A stretch of DNA of 64,000 nt, taken from positions 81,789-145,788 of the forward strand of contig JADEXK010000004.1 in assembly GCA_015207155.1 (NCBI GenBank). Direction: 5' to 3'. Source of the DNA: Nostocales cyanobacterium LEGE 11386. Lineage in GTDB: Bacteria; Cyanobacteriota; Cyanobacteriia; Cyanobacteriales; Nostocaceae. Position numbers and translations under genes: made by a program. This document shows positions 9,986-18,306 of the stretch, piece by piece. The notes under the pieces were generated by a model. It was not told the origin of the DNA, ran no database searches, and saw only the letters and a list, made by a program, of their open reading frames with translations. Numbering within the stretch: position 1 is the stretch's first letter; every line of letters begins with the position of its first letter.

Positions 9986-10561
9986 TCATGAATCATCTAG
10001 CAGTAGTTGTTGAAAATCACTGCTAATTGGTAAATTAGTATCTGCTAAAAATTGCTGATATGCCGATTCTCCCTCAATCTGCATCTTGATATATTCTGTT
10101 TTGGGTAGTGTTCCTGCTCGCAATCCTGTATATTCCAAATAACTGGAAAATTCCCATTCTTCAGGTTGCTTTACTAGTTCAGCTTTCACTGGATTAAGAT
10201 GAATATAACGAGAGAGATTGATGAGATAATCAGTCTGTGAAACGTGGATACTTTGAAACCTTCCCTGAAATAAAACTCCAGAACGATGGAAACGTCTATT
10301 AATTGCCTTTGTGTAGGCAAGAGAAAGAGATTTCATGGACTCAGACAGGGTTTCATCTCTGAGATAAACTAAAAAATGATAATGATTGGGCATTAAACAG
10401 TAAGCAACAATATCTACCGCCTTGCTGATGAGATGTTCTCTTACTAACTTCAGAAAATAAATATAATTCTCACGCTCAAAGAAAATATTTTGCTGGTTGT
10501 TCCCTCGATTGTAGACATGATAAAAGTTTCCAGTTTGCAAGGAAACTCGTCGTCGGGGCAT
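9986..10561 (-). CDS. REP-associated tyrosine transposase (RAYT)
   Basis: A 191-residue Y1/HUH single-strand transposase of the TnpA-REP type. Visible are YHVYNRGNN near residue 14, the metal-binding HUH-type motif MPNHYHFLV (about 57-65), the catalytic tyrosine region around LAYTKAINRRF (about 81) and the family block GRFQSIHVSQTDYL...RYIHLNPVKA. The gene is intact and tightly bracketed by matching REP palindromes at 9919-9982 and 10604-10636. This makes it a self-contained REPtron-like unit lying between der and the ecfT-like gene. Family members cut and join REP hairpins as single strands. Confidence 0.9.
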   Translation of the reverse strand: MPRRRVSLQTGNFYHVYNRGNNQQNIFFERENYIYFLKLVREHLISKAVDIVAYCLMPNHYHFLVYLRDETLSESMKSLSLAYTKAINRRFHRSGVLFQGRFQSIHVSQTDYLINLSRYIHLNPVKAELVKQPEEWEFSSYLEYTGLRAGTLPKTEYIKMQIEGESAYQQFLADTNLPISSDFQQLLLDDS

Positions 10562-10603
10562 AGGCGAGAATATGAGTTTTGCTTTTGCTTTTAGTATTCC
10601 CTC

Positions 10604-10636
10604 AGATCCCCGACTTCTTAAAGAAGTCGGGGATCT
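10604..10636. repeat. REP palindrome, right side of REP transposase
   Basis: A 33-base perfect or nearly perfect palindrome with left arm AGATCCCCGACTTCTT and matching right arm, 43 bases upstream of the RAYT start. It differs from the left complete copy mainly at the centre (TTAA instead of TTTAA type). Together the two sets mark the ends of the element. Confidence 0.85.
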
Positions 10637-10702
10637 GGGACATTTTTGTTCGTAAAATTAGTGAATACACAGCCCTGAGTTTCTCCTACCCAGCATTCAA
10701 AC

Positions 10703-11629
10703 ATGGACTTATTGCGATCGCTACCACTTGGACTCTACCTAGAACAACCGCAAACTTGGCTACACAAACTCGATCCACGAGTCAAGATTGCCTGGTTGAT
10801 GAGCTTTTTAACTAGCTACACTTTTGCTAATAATGAATGGCGGATACTGCTGGTAGTATTATTAATTATTTTTACTTTAATAGCCAGAATTCCTCGGAGA
10901 GTGTGGCAGCAGCAAATGGGCTGGCTGTTAACATTATCTTTGTTTATATTAATTATTGCATCTATCAGTCCAGATGGGTTGGGGATCAGTTATCAGCCGC
11001 GCCTACCAGCTAGCGAACAAGTCTTGACTCAGCCAGCAAATGCAGATAATGCCAATGTGATTCCAGAATCAGCACGTGGTAACAAAGACTATAGCTACAT
11101 TTTGTTTCATCAAGGGCCAGTCAAAGTAACTCGCCGCTCTTTAGATTTGGCAGTGCGCCTGAGTACAATCATATTTACCGTAATTTACAGCAGTAACCTA
11201 TATCTACTCACAACTGCACCCGAAGAAATCACCACCGCCATTGAAAGCTTAATGCAGCCTCTGCGAAGATTTAAAATACCCGTAACTGAAATTACTCTGA
11301 CTTTAACTTTGTCCTTGCGATTTATCCCCTTAGTCCTAGAAGAAGTACAAAATTTAATTCGTTCTGTAATGACAAGGGCAATTAATTGGAAAAAACTGGG
11401 ATTGAAAGGAGCAGTCAAAGTTTGGATGATCGTCGCCGAGAGGCTGTTAGAGAATCTACTACTACGAGCCGAACAAATGGCTAGTGCAATGATGGTGCGC
11501 GGCTTCACTAGCCCCAATGAACATCAAGTTAAATGGCACCAATTACGGCTAAAAGCAAGAGACTGGCTAGCGATCGCTATCTTAACGTTATTTTGGGGAG
11601 CAAGGCTAGTTCTAGGAAATTTAGCTTGA
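10703..11629 (+). CDS. Energy-coupling factor transporter transmembrane protein, EcfT/CbiQ-like
   Basis: A 308-residue membrane protein with the CbiQ/EcfT pattern. It has an N-terminal LDPRVKIAWL block (about residue 22), several membrane segments, a soluble insert at about residues 92-135, the coupling region with RAINWKKLGLKG (about 226) and the second block with LLRAEQMASAMMVRGF (about 254-270), which contains the A-R-G coupling motif. EcfT proteins couple ATPases to a substrate-binding S component for vitamin or metal uptake. No ATPase or S component is adjacent, so the substrate is open. Confidence 0.85.
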   Translation: MDLLRSLPLGLYLEQPQTWLHKLDPRVKIAWLMSFLTSYTFANNEWRILLVVLLIIFTLIARIPRRVWQQQMGWLLTLSLFILIIASISPDGLGISYQPRLPASEQVLTQPANADNANVIPESARGNKDYSYILFHQGPVKVTRRSLDLAVRLSTIIFTVIYSSNLYLLTTAPEEITTAIESLMQPLRRFKIPVTEITLTLTLSLRFIPLVLEEVQNLIRSVMTRAINWKKLGLKGAVKVWMIVAERLLENLLLRAEQMASAMMVRGFTSPNEHQVKWHQLRLKARDWLAIAILTLFWGARLVLGNLA

Positions 11630-12018
11630 TGATTGTCCCCCTATCCCTTCATCTTCCCTTTTGGCCATTTTGCTCCACAAAGCGATAATTATGGCAAGAT
11701 GGAAAAAAGCCAGAGCAAACAGAAGTATGAGATTTGGCTTTTGCCCTTGGGCACTTCAAAGGGTATATCCCTTTGCCACTGGAAACTTCAAACATCAGGA
11801 TAAAAAATTTTCCTGGTTTCCAACGGCAGCTGAGTATAAGTCATCAAGGCAAAATCGTAATTGCTTATCTTGTGTCGTTTCTACATTGCTACTGCTAGCT
11901 TCATCTGCCCATTTGCAACTAGATCAAGGTTTTCATAACCTGGTGAAAGGGGTGTATTATCGTCTGAATATTTGTACTTAACTGCGAAAAAAGATATATA
12001 CTCCTACCTGACTATTAA
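11630..12018. other. Gap upstream of pipX
   Basis: A 106-codon ORF can be read at 11661-11981 but it has no recognisable features and a composition unlike the neighbours, so I do not call it. The stretch should hold the promoter of pipX-yggS. I found no NtcA box of the form GTA-N8-TAC in it. Confidence 0.4.
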
Positions 12019-12297
12019 ATGAACCCAGAAAACCTAGAAACTTACATAAATCATCCAACTTGGGGTTTGCTTTATAGGATCTGCATGGTTGACGAGAACC
12101 AAGATCTGTTCACTACACTTTATGCCCAACGGTTATTTTTTTTGGTCACAAATGACATCAAAGGTATCAAATTTCAGTCTATAGGACGTACTGAAGCTAG
12201 AATGTTGTTGGAAAATCGCTTACGTACTCTGCGCCGCAGTGGTCAATCCCAGGAGTACGATCTACTTCAGAGTGTTTTCCAACGCACATTCCAATGA
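12019..12297 (+). CDS. pipX: PII-interacting protein PipX
   Basis: A 92-residue protein matching PipX in length and sequence (opening MNPENLETYINHPTWGLLY, then the Tudor-like domain with RLFFLVT and the helical C-terminus RTEARMLLENRLRTLRR). PipX binds either PII (GlnB) or the 2-oxoglutarate-bound NtcA and co-activates NtcA-dependent nitrogen genes. The nirA promoter in this same window carries an NtcA site. The stop overlaps the start of yggS by four bases (ATGA), so the pair is translationally coupled. Confidence 0.95.
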   Translation: MNPENLETYINHPTWGLLYRICMVDENQDLFTTLYAQRLFFLVTNDIKGIKFQSIGRTEARMLLENRLRTLRRSGQSQEYDLLQSVFQRTFQ

Positions 12298-12962
12298 CAA
12301 GTTCGATTAGCGAACGTATTACCACCATTTGTGCCTCACTACCGCCTTCAGTACGATTGATTGCTGTTAGCAAGACATTTTCATCTGAGGTGATTCGGAC
12401 GGCATATAACGCCGGAATTCGTGATTTTGGCGAAAATCGTATCCAAGAAGCTGCCAGTAAACAAGCCGAACTACATGACTTAGCGGATATTACCTGGCAC
12501 TTTATTGGACATTTGCAAAGCAATAAAGCCAAAAAAGCCATTGAATTATTTGATTGGATTCATTCTGTAGACAATTTGAAGTTGGCACAGCGCTTAAATC
12601 AATTAGCGCAACAGCTAGAAGTTAGTCCCCATGTTTGCCTCCAAGTGAAAATTCTTCCTGATCCTCATAAATCGGGTTGGAGTGTCCCCGAACTACTAGC
12701 TGACTTACCCGCTCTCAATCAGTGTAAAAATTTACAAATTCAGGGTTTGATGACAATTCCCCCTGTGGGTTTAAATAATGCGGAAATTATCAATGTATTT
12801 AAAAATACGCATAAATTAGCAAAAGAAATCCAAGAACAAAACTGGTCTCACATTAAAATGCAGGAACTGTCAATGGGGATGTCAGGCGACTACCAACTGG
12901 CTGTGCAAGCTGGTGCAACGATGGTAAGATTAGGAACCATCTTATTTGGTGAGCGCACTTAG
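12294..12962 (+). CDS. yggS: YggS family pyridoxal phosphate homeostasis protein
   Basis: A 222-residue member of the YggS/PROSC family. The PLP lysine lies in LIAVSKTF (about residue 27). Further blocks are GENRIQEA, WHFIGHLQSNKAK and SMGMSGDYQLAVQAGATMVRLGT near the end. These cytosolic proteins bind PLP and keep vitamin B6 and amino-acid pools balanced. The start overlaps the pipX stop; pipX-yggS coupling is a known conserved arrangement in cyanobacteria. Confidence 0.95.
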   Translation: MTSSISERITTICASLPPSVRLIAVSKTFSSEVIRTAYNAGIRDFGENRIQEAASKQAELHDLADITWHFIGHLQSNKAKKAIELFDWIHSVDNLKLAQRLNQLAQQLEVSPHVCLQVKILPDPHKSGWSVPELLADLPALNQCKNLQIQGLMTIPPVGLNNAEIINVFKNTHKLAKEIQEQNWSHIKMQELSMGMSGDYQLAVQAGATMVRLGTILFGERT

Positions 12963-13326
12963 GATGTGAGCCTGCAATTTTTGGCTTTAGTATCAATAGT
13001 ACTGGGGATAGAATACAGAGAGATTTCCCGTTATACTGGTGCTATTTAACACAGAAAAATTAATGCTGCAATCAACCGGCTATTAAAAAAATCTGGTGTA
13101 AAGTTAACTTTATTTCCAACAATACTTAGGCTATAATCTTGACTCATTAATTGTCTCTAGGTTAATGTACAGGCGTTCCCTAAACGTCAGTTCATCAAAC
13201 CAAGCTGTAATAGAGGCTACAAACAGCGATAAAATTACTAAGTTGTCCGCTCTTTGTAGCTATCAAGTCAGGCTACATTAACTACTAGCCAAATCAATAA
13301 GGGTAACTTTTACCAGGAGCGTAAAA
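12963..13326. other. Gap upstream of sepF
   Basis: There are 364 bases without an ORF. The right part should contain the sepF promoter and a ribosome site (CCAGGAGCG about 10 bases before the sepF ATG is a reasonable Shine-Dalgarno). Nothing else is recognisable. Confidence 0.4.
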
Positions 13327-13926
13327 ATGAACAACATATTTACCAAACTCCGAGACTTTGTAGGTCTCAATGAGCAGGTGGAATACGAGTACTACGAAGA
13401 AGAAGCCGATACAGATGCTGGTAACTACCAAAATCTGTATCAAGAAGAAAATTCTCAACCAGCAGCAGAAGCAACTGCTCAAAATCGACGCTGGCGGGAA
13501 CCCATGACTACAATGGGTGATGATGTAGCAGCAGGATCAAAGTCTACGATGGGGAATGTGATTAATATGCCAGGAGCAATTAACGGTATTTCAGAAGTGT
13601 TAGTACTTGAACCTCGTACATTTGAAGAAATGCCCCAGGCAATTCAAGCACTACGCGAGCGCAAGTCTGTGGTCTTAAACTTGACTATTATGGACCCGGA
13701 TCAAGCACAACGAGCAGTAGACTTTGTTGCAGGTGGAACTTACGCCCTGGACGGACATCAAGAGCGCATCGGAGAAAGCATCTTTTTGTTTACGCCCAGT
13801 TGCGTGCAAGTTAGCACCCAAGGTGGAGTTATTCATGAAGTACCACAACCCCCAGCTCGTCCCTCACGTCCGGCAAGTAGCGCCACTCAAGCCTGGAGTA
13901 ACGACGTTAACCGGATGGTACAATAA
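13327..13926 (+). CDS. sepF: Cell division protein SepF (Cdv2)
   Basis: A 199-residue protein. It has an N-terminal amphipathic membrane-binding helix ([14 protein letters not shown]), an acidic/tyrosine-rich linker (residues 18-75), the SepF core with [17 protein letters not shown] (about 88-105), [29 protein letters not shown] and FLFTPS, then a proline-rich tail. SepF tethers FtsZ filaments to the membrane. It lies between yggS and proC as in related cyanobacteria. Confidence 0.95.
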   Translation: MNNIFTKLRDFVGLNEQVEYEYYEEEADTDAGNYQNLYQEENSQPAAEATAQNRRWREPMTTMGDDVAAGSKSTMGNVINMPGAINGISEVLVLEPRTFEEMPQAIQALRERKSVVLNLTIMDPDQAQRAVDFVAGGTYALDGHQERIGESIFLFTPSCVQVSTQGGVIHEVPQPPARPSRPASSATQAWSNDVNRMVQ

Positions 13927-14055
13927 CGTTAAATTAGTCAAAAGTCCCAAGTCCCAAATTTTTGATTATTGTACGGGCGGGTTTAACAAGATATAGTGTT
14001 TTAGCATAGATTAAAGGGTTAAACCTGCTCTTATTGACTATTGACTATTAACTTA

Positions 14056-14868
14056 ATGACTATTAAATTTGGCTTAATTGGTGGTGGGGTAATGGGCGAA
14101 GCACTGTTATCCCGCCTTATTGTCCGGGGAATTTATCAACCATCAGAAGTTATAGTCAGTGAACCCCTACCGACACGCCAAAATTTTTTGCGGCAGCAGT
14201 ACGATGTGACTGTAACTACAGAAAATAGTTTAGTTTTTAAGCAAGCAAGCGAAGTAGTATTTTTAGCAGTAAAACCACAGGTATTCAGTGCGATCGCTCA
14301 AGAATTAGCAGATGTGATCACGATAGAACTCTCGCCTGTAGTCATTTCTATTTTGGCAGGTGTATCTTTAAGTCAATTAGAAGCGGCGTTTCCCCAGTTA
14401 CCAGTAATTAGAGCCATGCCCAATACTCCAGCAACCGTAGGAGCAGGCATTACCGCCATGTGTTTAGGTGCATACACCAACGCCAAGCACCACCAAATCG
14501 CACAGCAAGTTTTTTCGGCAGTAGGGGAAGTCGTAGAAGTTTCCGAAATGCTCATGGATGCAGTCACAGGATTATCTGGTAGTGGCCCTGCTTACGTAGC
14601 CTTAATGGTGGAAGCACTAGCTGATGGGGGAGTAGCCGCAGGTTTACCCAGAAGCATAGCCAATCAACTAGCCCTGCAAACCGTCCTAGGAACAGCGAAA
14701 CTGTTGCATGACAAGAAAATGCACCCAGCAGAACTCAAAGACCGCGTTACCAGTCCCGGTGGCACCACAATTGCGGGCATTGCCCAACTCGAAAAGGCAG
14801 GATTTCGTTCAGCCTTAATTGAAGCAGTAAAAGCTGCCACATGGCGATCGCAGGAGTTGGGGAAGTGA
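14056..14868 (+). CDS. proC: Pyrroline-5-carboxylate reductase
   Basis: A 270-residue enzyme that reduces pyrroline-5-carboxylate to proline with NAD(P)H. The Rossmann motif GLIGGGVMGEALL is at the N-terminus, followed by VFLAVKPQ, RAMPNTPA, and the signature region LSGSGPAYV and SPGGTTIAGI. I chose the ATG at 14056. A TTG five codons upstream (14041) is in frame, but the text around it is a small direct repeat of GACTATT and it adds nothing to the fold. The gene is followed by a heptamer array. Confidence 0.94.
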   Translation: MTIKFGLIGGGVMGEALLSRLIVRGIYQPSEVIVSEPLPTRQNFLRQQYDVTVTTENSLVFKQASEVVFLAVKPQVFSAIAQELADVITIELSPVVISILAGVSLSQLEAAFPQLPVIRAMPNTPATVGAGITAMCLGAYTNAKHHQIAQQVFSAVGEVVEVSEMLMDAVTGLSGSGPAYVALMVEALADGGVAAGLPRSIANQLALQTVLGTAKLLHDKKMHPAELKDRVTSPGGTTIAGIAQLEKAGFRSALIEAVKAATWRSQELGK

Positions 14869-14880
14869 GTGCTTCTAAAA

Positions 14881-14929
14881 GTGCTGAGTGCTGAGTGCTG
14901 AGTGCTGAGTGCTGAGTGCTGAGTGTTCA
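14881..14929. repeat. Heptanucleotide tandem repeat (GTGCTGA)
   Basis: Six perfect copies of GTGCTGA are followed by one variant copy (GTGTTCA), directly after proC. This is a short tandemly repeated repetitive (STRR) element of the kind known from heterocystous cyanobacteria. No coding role. Confidence 0.9.
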
Positions 14930-15031
14930 GTAAAGAATTCCTCTGCTCACCATTCCCCACTCCCTAATACTTAACGAAGTTGACAAAATAGCCGTTAATA
15001 TAGTAAACAGTCCGGTTGCAAATTTGATTGA

Positions 15032-17701
15032 GTGAATTATCCCGCACCGTCTCCAGAACTAGACTTAGGGTTGATATTTCCCTTTGAACTAGATCAGTTC
15101 CAAAAAGATGCGATCGCGTCCCTGAACGCTGGACGCTCTGTAGTCGTATGTGCGCCCACAGGTTCGGGCAAAACATTAGTAGGAGAATACGCCATTTATC
15201 GCGCTTTATCGCGAGGGAAACGGGTATTTTACACCACTCCTTTAAAGGCGCTGTCAAATCAAAAATTACGTGATTTCCGCGAAAAATTCGGGTATGACCT
15301 CGTGGGACTGTTAACGGGAGATGCCTCCATTAACAGGGATGCACCAATTCTGGTGATGACTACAGAGATTTTCCGAAATATGCTCTATGGCACACCCATC
15401 GGGCAAGTCGGTATCTCATTAGTGGATGTTGAAGCGGTGGTACTGGATGAGTGCCACTATATGAACGATCGCCAAAGAGGAACAGTTTGGGAAGAATCAA
15501 TTATCTATTGTCCTCGGGAGATTCAGCTAGTAGCCCTTTCAGCAACCGTTGCTAACAGCGATCAACTCACTGACTGGCTAAATCGGGTTCACGGCCCCAC
15601 TGACTTAATTTACTCCGATTTCCGCCCAGTCCCCTTGGAGTTTCACTATTGCAATCCCAAAGGGCTGTTTCCCTTACTAAATGATAGCAAAACCAAAATT
15701 AACCCCCGCTTGGCAAATAGAGGTAAAAGGCGGCAAGGAGATAGAGGTAAAGGTAGTAGACCGGAAGCGCCTAGCATAGCTTACACTCTCAGCCACCTAC
15801 AGCAAAGAGATATGCTACCAGCGATTTACTTTATCTTCAGTCGCCGAGGATGTGATAAAGCGGTAGCAGAAGTAGGGGATTTATGGTTGGTAAATAATGA
15901 CGAGTCGCAAATCTTACGGCGGCAAATTGATGACTTTTTAGCCCGCAATCCTGAAGCCGGGCGTTCTGGGCAAATCGCGCCTCTCTACAGAGGTATAGCT
16001 GCTCACCATGCCGGGATTTTACCTGCGTGGAAAGTACTAGTAGAAGAACTATTTCAGCAAGGGTTGATTAAAGTAGTCTTTGCCACTGAGACACTGGCAG
16101 CCGGAATTAACATGCCTGCCAGAACAACAGTAATTTCCACTCTTTCCAAACGTACTGACTCTGGACATCGCTTATTAAACGCTTCCGAATTTCTCCAGAT
16201 GGCTGGACGAGCCGGTCGCCGGGGGATGGATTTACAAGGTCATGTGGTAACAGTGCAAACTCCCTTTGAGGGATCGAAAGAAGCGGCGTATTTGGCTACA
16301 TCTCAACCAGATCCTTTGGTCAGCCAATTTACACCCAGCTATGGGATGGTGTTGAATTTATTGCAAATTCATACCCTAGAACAAGCCAGAGAACTCATAG
16401 AACGTAGTTTTGGGCAGTATATGGCGACTTTGTATCTAAAACCAGAGTATGATGAGATTGCCGAACTGCAAACACAATTAGCTCAACTTCAAGCACAAAT
16501 TGCCGCAGTTAATGAACATGAACTAGCAGTTTATGAAAAATTACGGCAACGCCTGAAAGTAGAACGCCAGTTATTAAAAACCCTGCAAGAACAAGCGCAG
16601 GCAAGCCGACAAGAAGAATTTGTGATGATGTTGAGCTTTGCCGTGTCGGGAACTCTATTAAGTCTCAAGGGTAAAAACATCGCCGTATCTGCACCTATAA
16701 CAGCAGTGTTAGTAGGTAAAACACCCGGTGCTGAAGCTCCTTATTTAGTATGTTTGGGGCAGGATAACCGTTGGTATGTGGTGACAACTGGGGATGTAGT
16801 AGATTTGTATGCTGAACTACCACGAGTTGACGTGCCACCAGAGATCATACCACCGCCAGAATTGCTTTTGAAACCAGGTCAATCACTGCGTGGTAGTGAA
16901 GAAACATTTGCGATCGCCCAACGCATTCCTGAGCCACAAAGCTCATTATACATGCCGCCAGAAGTAGCAGAACAACTCAGTCGCGTTACCGCCGTCCAAG
17001 AACAATTAGAAGCTAATCCCATCCATCAATCAGGTAACGCTAGCAAGATTTTTAAACGCCGGGCGCGTTATGTGGAATTAGAAGCAGAACTGGAAGAGTT
17101 GCAATCGCAAGTAGAACAACACTCACAACGTCATTGGGAAGAATTTCTGAATTTAATTGCCATCTTGCAACAATTTGGCTGTTTGGATAACTTAGTCCCC
17201 ACACAACTAGGGCAAATCGCCGCAGCCATTCGCGGAGAAAATGAATTATGGCTAGGTTTAGCACTGGCCAGTGGAGAATTGGATAATTTAGATCCGCACC
17301 ATTTAGCCGCCGCCGCCGCTGCTTTGGTGGTCGAAACCCCTCGTCCAGATAGTAGGGTACACTTTGAACTCAGTAACGAAGTTGTCGATGCTTTGGCAAA
17401 ATTGCGGGGAATTCGTCGCCAAATATTTCAACTGCAACGGCGGTATGGTGTAACTTTGCCTATCTGGTTGGAATTTGAGTTAATTGCCCTAGTGGAACAG
17501 TGGGCATTAGGAACACCGTGGATAGAACTGTGCAATAATACCAGTCTGGATGAAGGTGATGTAGTCAGAATTTTACGCCGGACATTGGATTTATTATCTC
17601 AGATTCCCCACGTTCCCCATTTGCCTCAATCCTTGCAGCGTAATGCTTATCGAGCTATGCAATTAATTGATAGATTCCCTGTGAATGAAGTAGTTGATTA
17701 A
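15032..17701 (+). CDS. Ski2/Mtr4-like DEAD/DEVH-box RNA helicase
   Basis: An 889-residue superfamily 2 helicase. Motif I APTGSGKT (about residue 40), Ia TTPLKALSNQK, II DECHYM (about 145), III SATVAN, and motif VI QMAGRAGRRG (about 395) are in order. The C-terminal half carries a coiled-coil stretch and a DSHCT-like helical domain. This resembles Ski2/Mtr4-type RNA helicases, which occur widely in cyanobacteria and plastids. The start is GTG at 15032. A basic insert (residues 228-247) in the region between the core domains looks like a lineage-specific addition. Confidence 0.88.
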   Translation: MNYPAPSPELDLGLIFPFELDQFQKDAIASLNAGRSVVVCAPTGSGKTLVGEYAIYRALSRGKRVFYTTPLKALSNQKLRDFREKFGYDLVGLLTGDASINRDAPILVMTTEIFRNMLYGTPIGQVGISLVDVEAVVLDECHYMNDRQRGTVWEESIIYCPREIQLVALSATVANSDQLTDWLNRVHGPTDLIYSDFRPVPLEFHYCNPKGLFPLLNDSKTKINPRLANRGKRRQGDRGKGSRPEAPSIAYTLSHLQQRDMLPAIYFIFSRRGCDKAVAEVGDLWLVNNDESQILRRQIDDFLARNPEAGRSGQIAPLYRGIAAHHAGILPAWKVLVEELFQQGLIKVVFATETLAAGINMPARTTVISTLSKRTDSGHRLLNASEFLQMAGRAGRRGMDLQGHVVTVQTPFEGSKEAAYLATSQPDPLVSQFTPSYGMVLNLLQIHTLEQARELIERSFGQYMATLYLKPEYDEIAELQTQLAQLQAQIAAVNEHELAVYEKLRQRLKVERQLLKTLQEQAQASRQEEFVMMLSFAVSGTLLSLKGKNIAVSAPITAVLVGKTPGAEAPYLVCLGQDNRWYVVTTGDVVDLYAELPRVDVPPEIIPPPELLLKPGQSLRGSEETFAIAQRIPEPQSSLYMPPEVAEQLSRVTAVQEQLEANPIHQSGNASKIFKRRARYVELEAELEELQSQVEQHSQRHWEEFLNLIAILQQFGCLDNLVPTQLGQIAAAIRGENELWLGLALASGELDNLDPHHLAAAAAALVVETPRPDSRVHFELSNEVVDALAKLRGIRRQIFQLQRRYGVTLPIWLEFELIALVEQWALGTPWIELCNNTSLDEGDVVRILRRTLDLLSQIPHVPHLPQSLQRNAYRAMQLIDRFPVNEVVD

Positions 17702-17718
17702 TTGACATGTGAGGAAAT

Positions 17719-17872
17719 TTACCATTCAGCTAAGATGTAATTTTTTTGTCATGAGCTATTTCTTGTAATTGCTGTTGATTCTCCAGCCAGTTTTTTGAGT
17801 GCAGCGATCGCCCGGAGTCTGACTATTTGATTTGTGTCGGCTAAAAGTAAAATTAATAACTCAGTGGCACAG
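17719..17872 (-). pseudogene. Remnant of the 3' end of the HEAT-repeat gene (duplicate terminus)
   Basis: About 150 bases match the 3' end of the HEAT-repeat gene at 22572-23870. The block 17786-17868 matches 22665-22747 closely (identical core GCGATCGCCCGGAGTCTGAC). The extreme end also retains the codons for LAEW and the stop (complement of 17719-17721), as in the intact gene. Internal deletions break the frame. It lies 17 bases after the helicase stop, in the orientation expected if the HEAT gene originally ended here. The 4.7 kb between this remnant and the intact gene is therefore inserted accessory DNA. Confidence 0.85.
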
Positions 17873-17977
17873 TAATTATAATTTGCATATTAAAATTCAA
17901 TGAAACTCTTGTGGGGTAGGCATCTTGCCCGCCCGGAATATGAGATAATTAATCTACGTAAAATTACTGAAAAATTA

Positions 17978-18304
17978 ATGTCAAAAATACAAATTGCTAT
18001 TGAAAGCGAAGATGCACCCCAAGCCGCAGCCGCTTTACTGGAAATTGAAGGAATATCAGGAGATTACGAAGTTTCCACCCAAAGAGAAGGAACATTAGCA
18101 GCGATCGCCACCATTGTCGGAATTGTCGGCGGAACTGTAGCCTTAGCTGAGCAAATCCGCAAATGGTATCAAGAATGGAAGCAAAAACAGCCTAACCAAA
18201 AATTTGATGTGATTATCGTCAATCCTGACACTGGCAGCCGGATTTTCCTGGAAGAGGCTACTATAGAGGAAATTACCGAAATTCTCAAACATCTCAGTCA
18301 ATAA
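17978..18304 (+). CDS. EACC1-like partner protein of CHAT system
   Basis: A 108-residue protein (start ATG at 17978; an in-frame ATG at 17900 exists, but the first 26 codons run through an interspersed repeat containing GGCATCTTGCCCGCCCGG). It has an alpha/beta start (KIQIAIESEDAPQAAAALLEIEG), a glycine-rich hydrophobic helix (about residues 43-62) that looks membrane-inserting, a short basic linker, and a C-terminal strand-helix ending in EEITEILKHL. This layout resembles the effector-associated constant component (EACC1) described beside NTPase-based conflict systems. It is two bases from the CHAT gene, so the two are co-translated. The EACC1 assignment is from memory of the family and is tentative. 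Confidence 0.65.
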   Translation: MSKIQIAIESEDAPQAAAALLEIEGISGDYEVSTQREGTLAAIATIVGIVGGTVALAEQIRKWYQEWKQKQPNQKFDVIIVNPDTGSRIFLEEATIEEITEILKHLSQ

Positions 18305-18306
18305 CA

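Noticed and set aside
11661..11981. 106-codon ORF between ecfT-like and pipX
   Set aside because: No recognisable motif, unusual composition and no conserved partner; more likely non-coding leader of pipX.
14881..14929. Short tandem array after proC considered as CRISPR or att site
   Set aside because: Seven-base unit without spacers; it is an STRR element.
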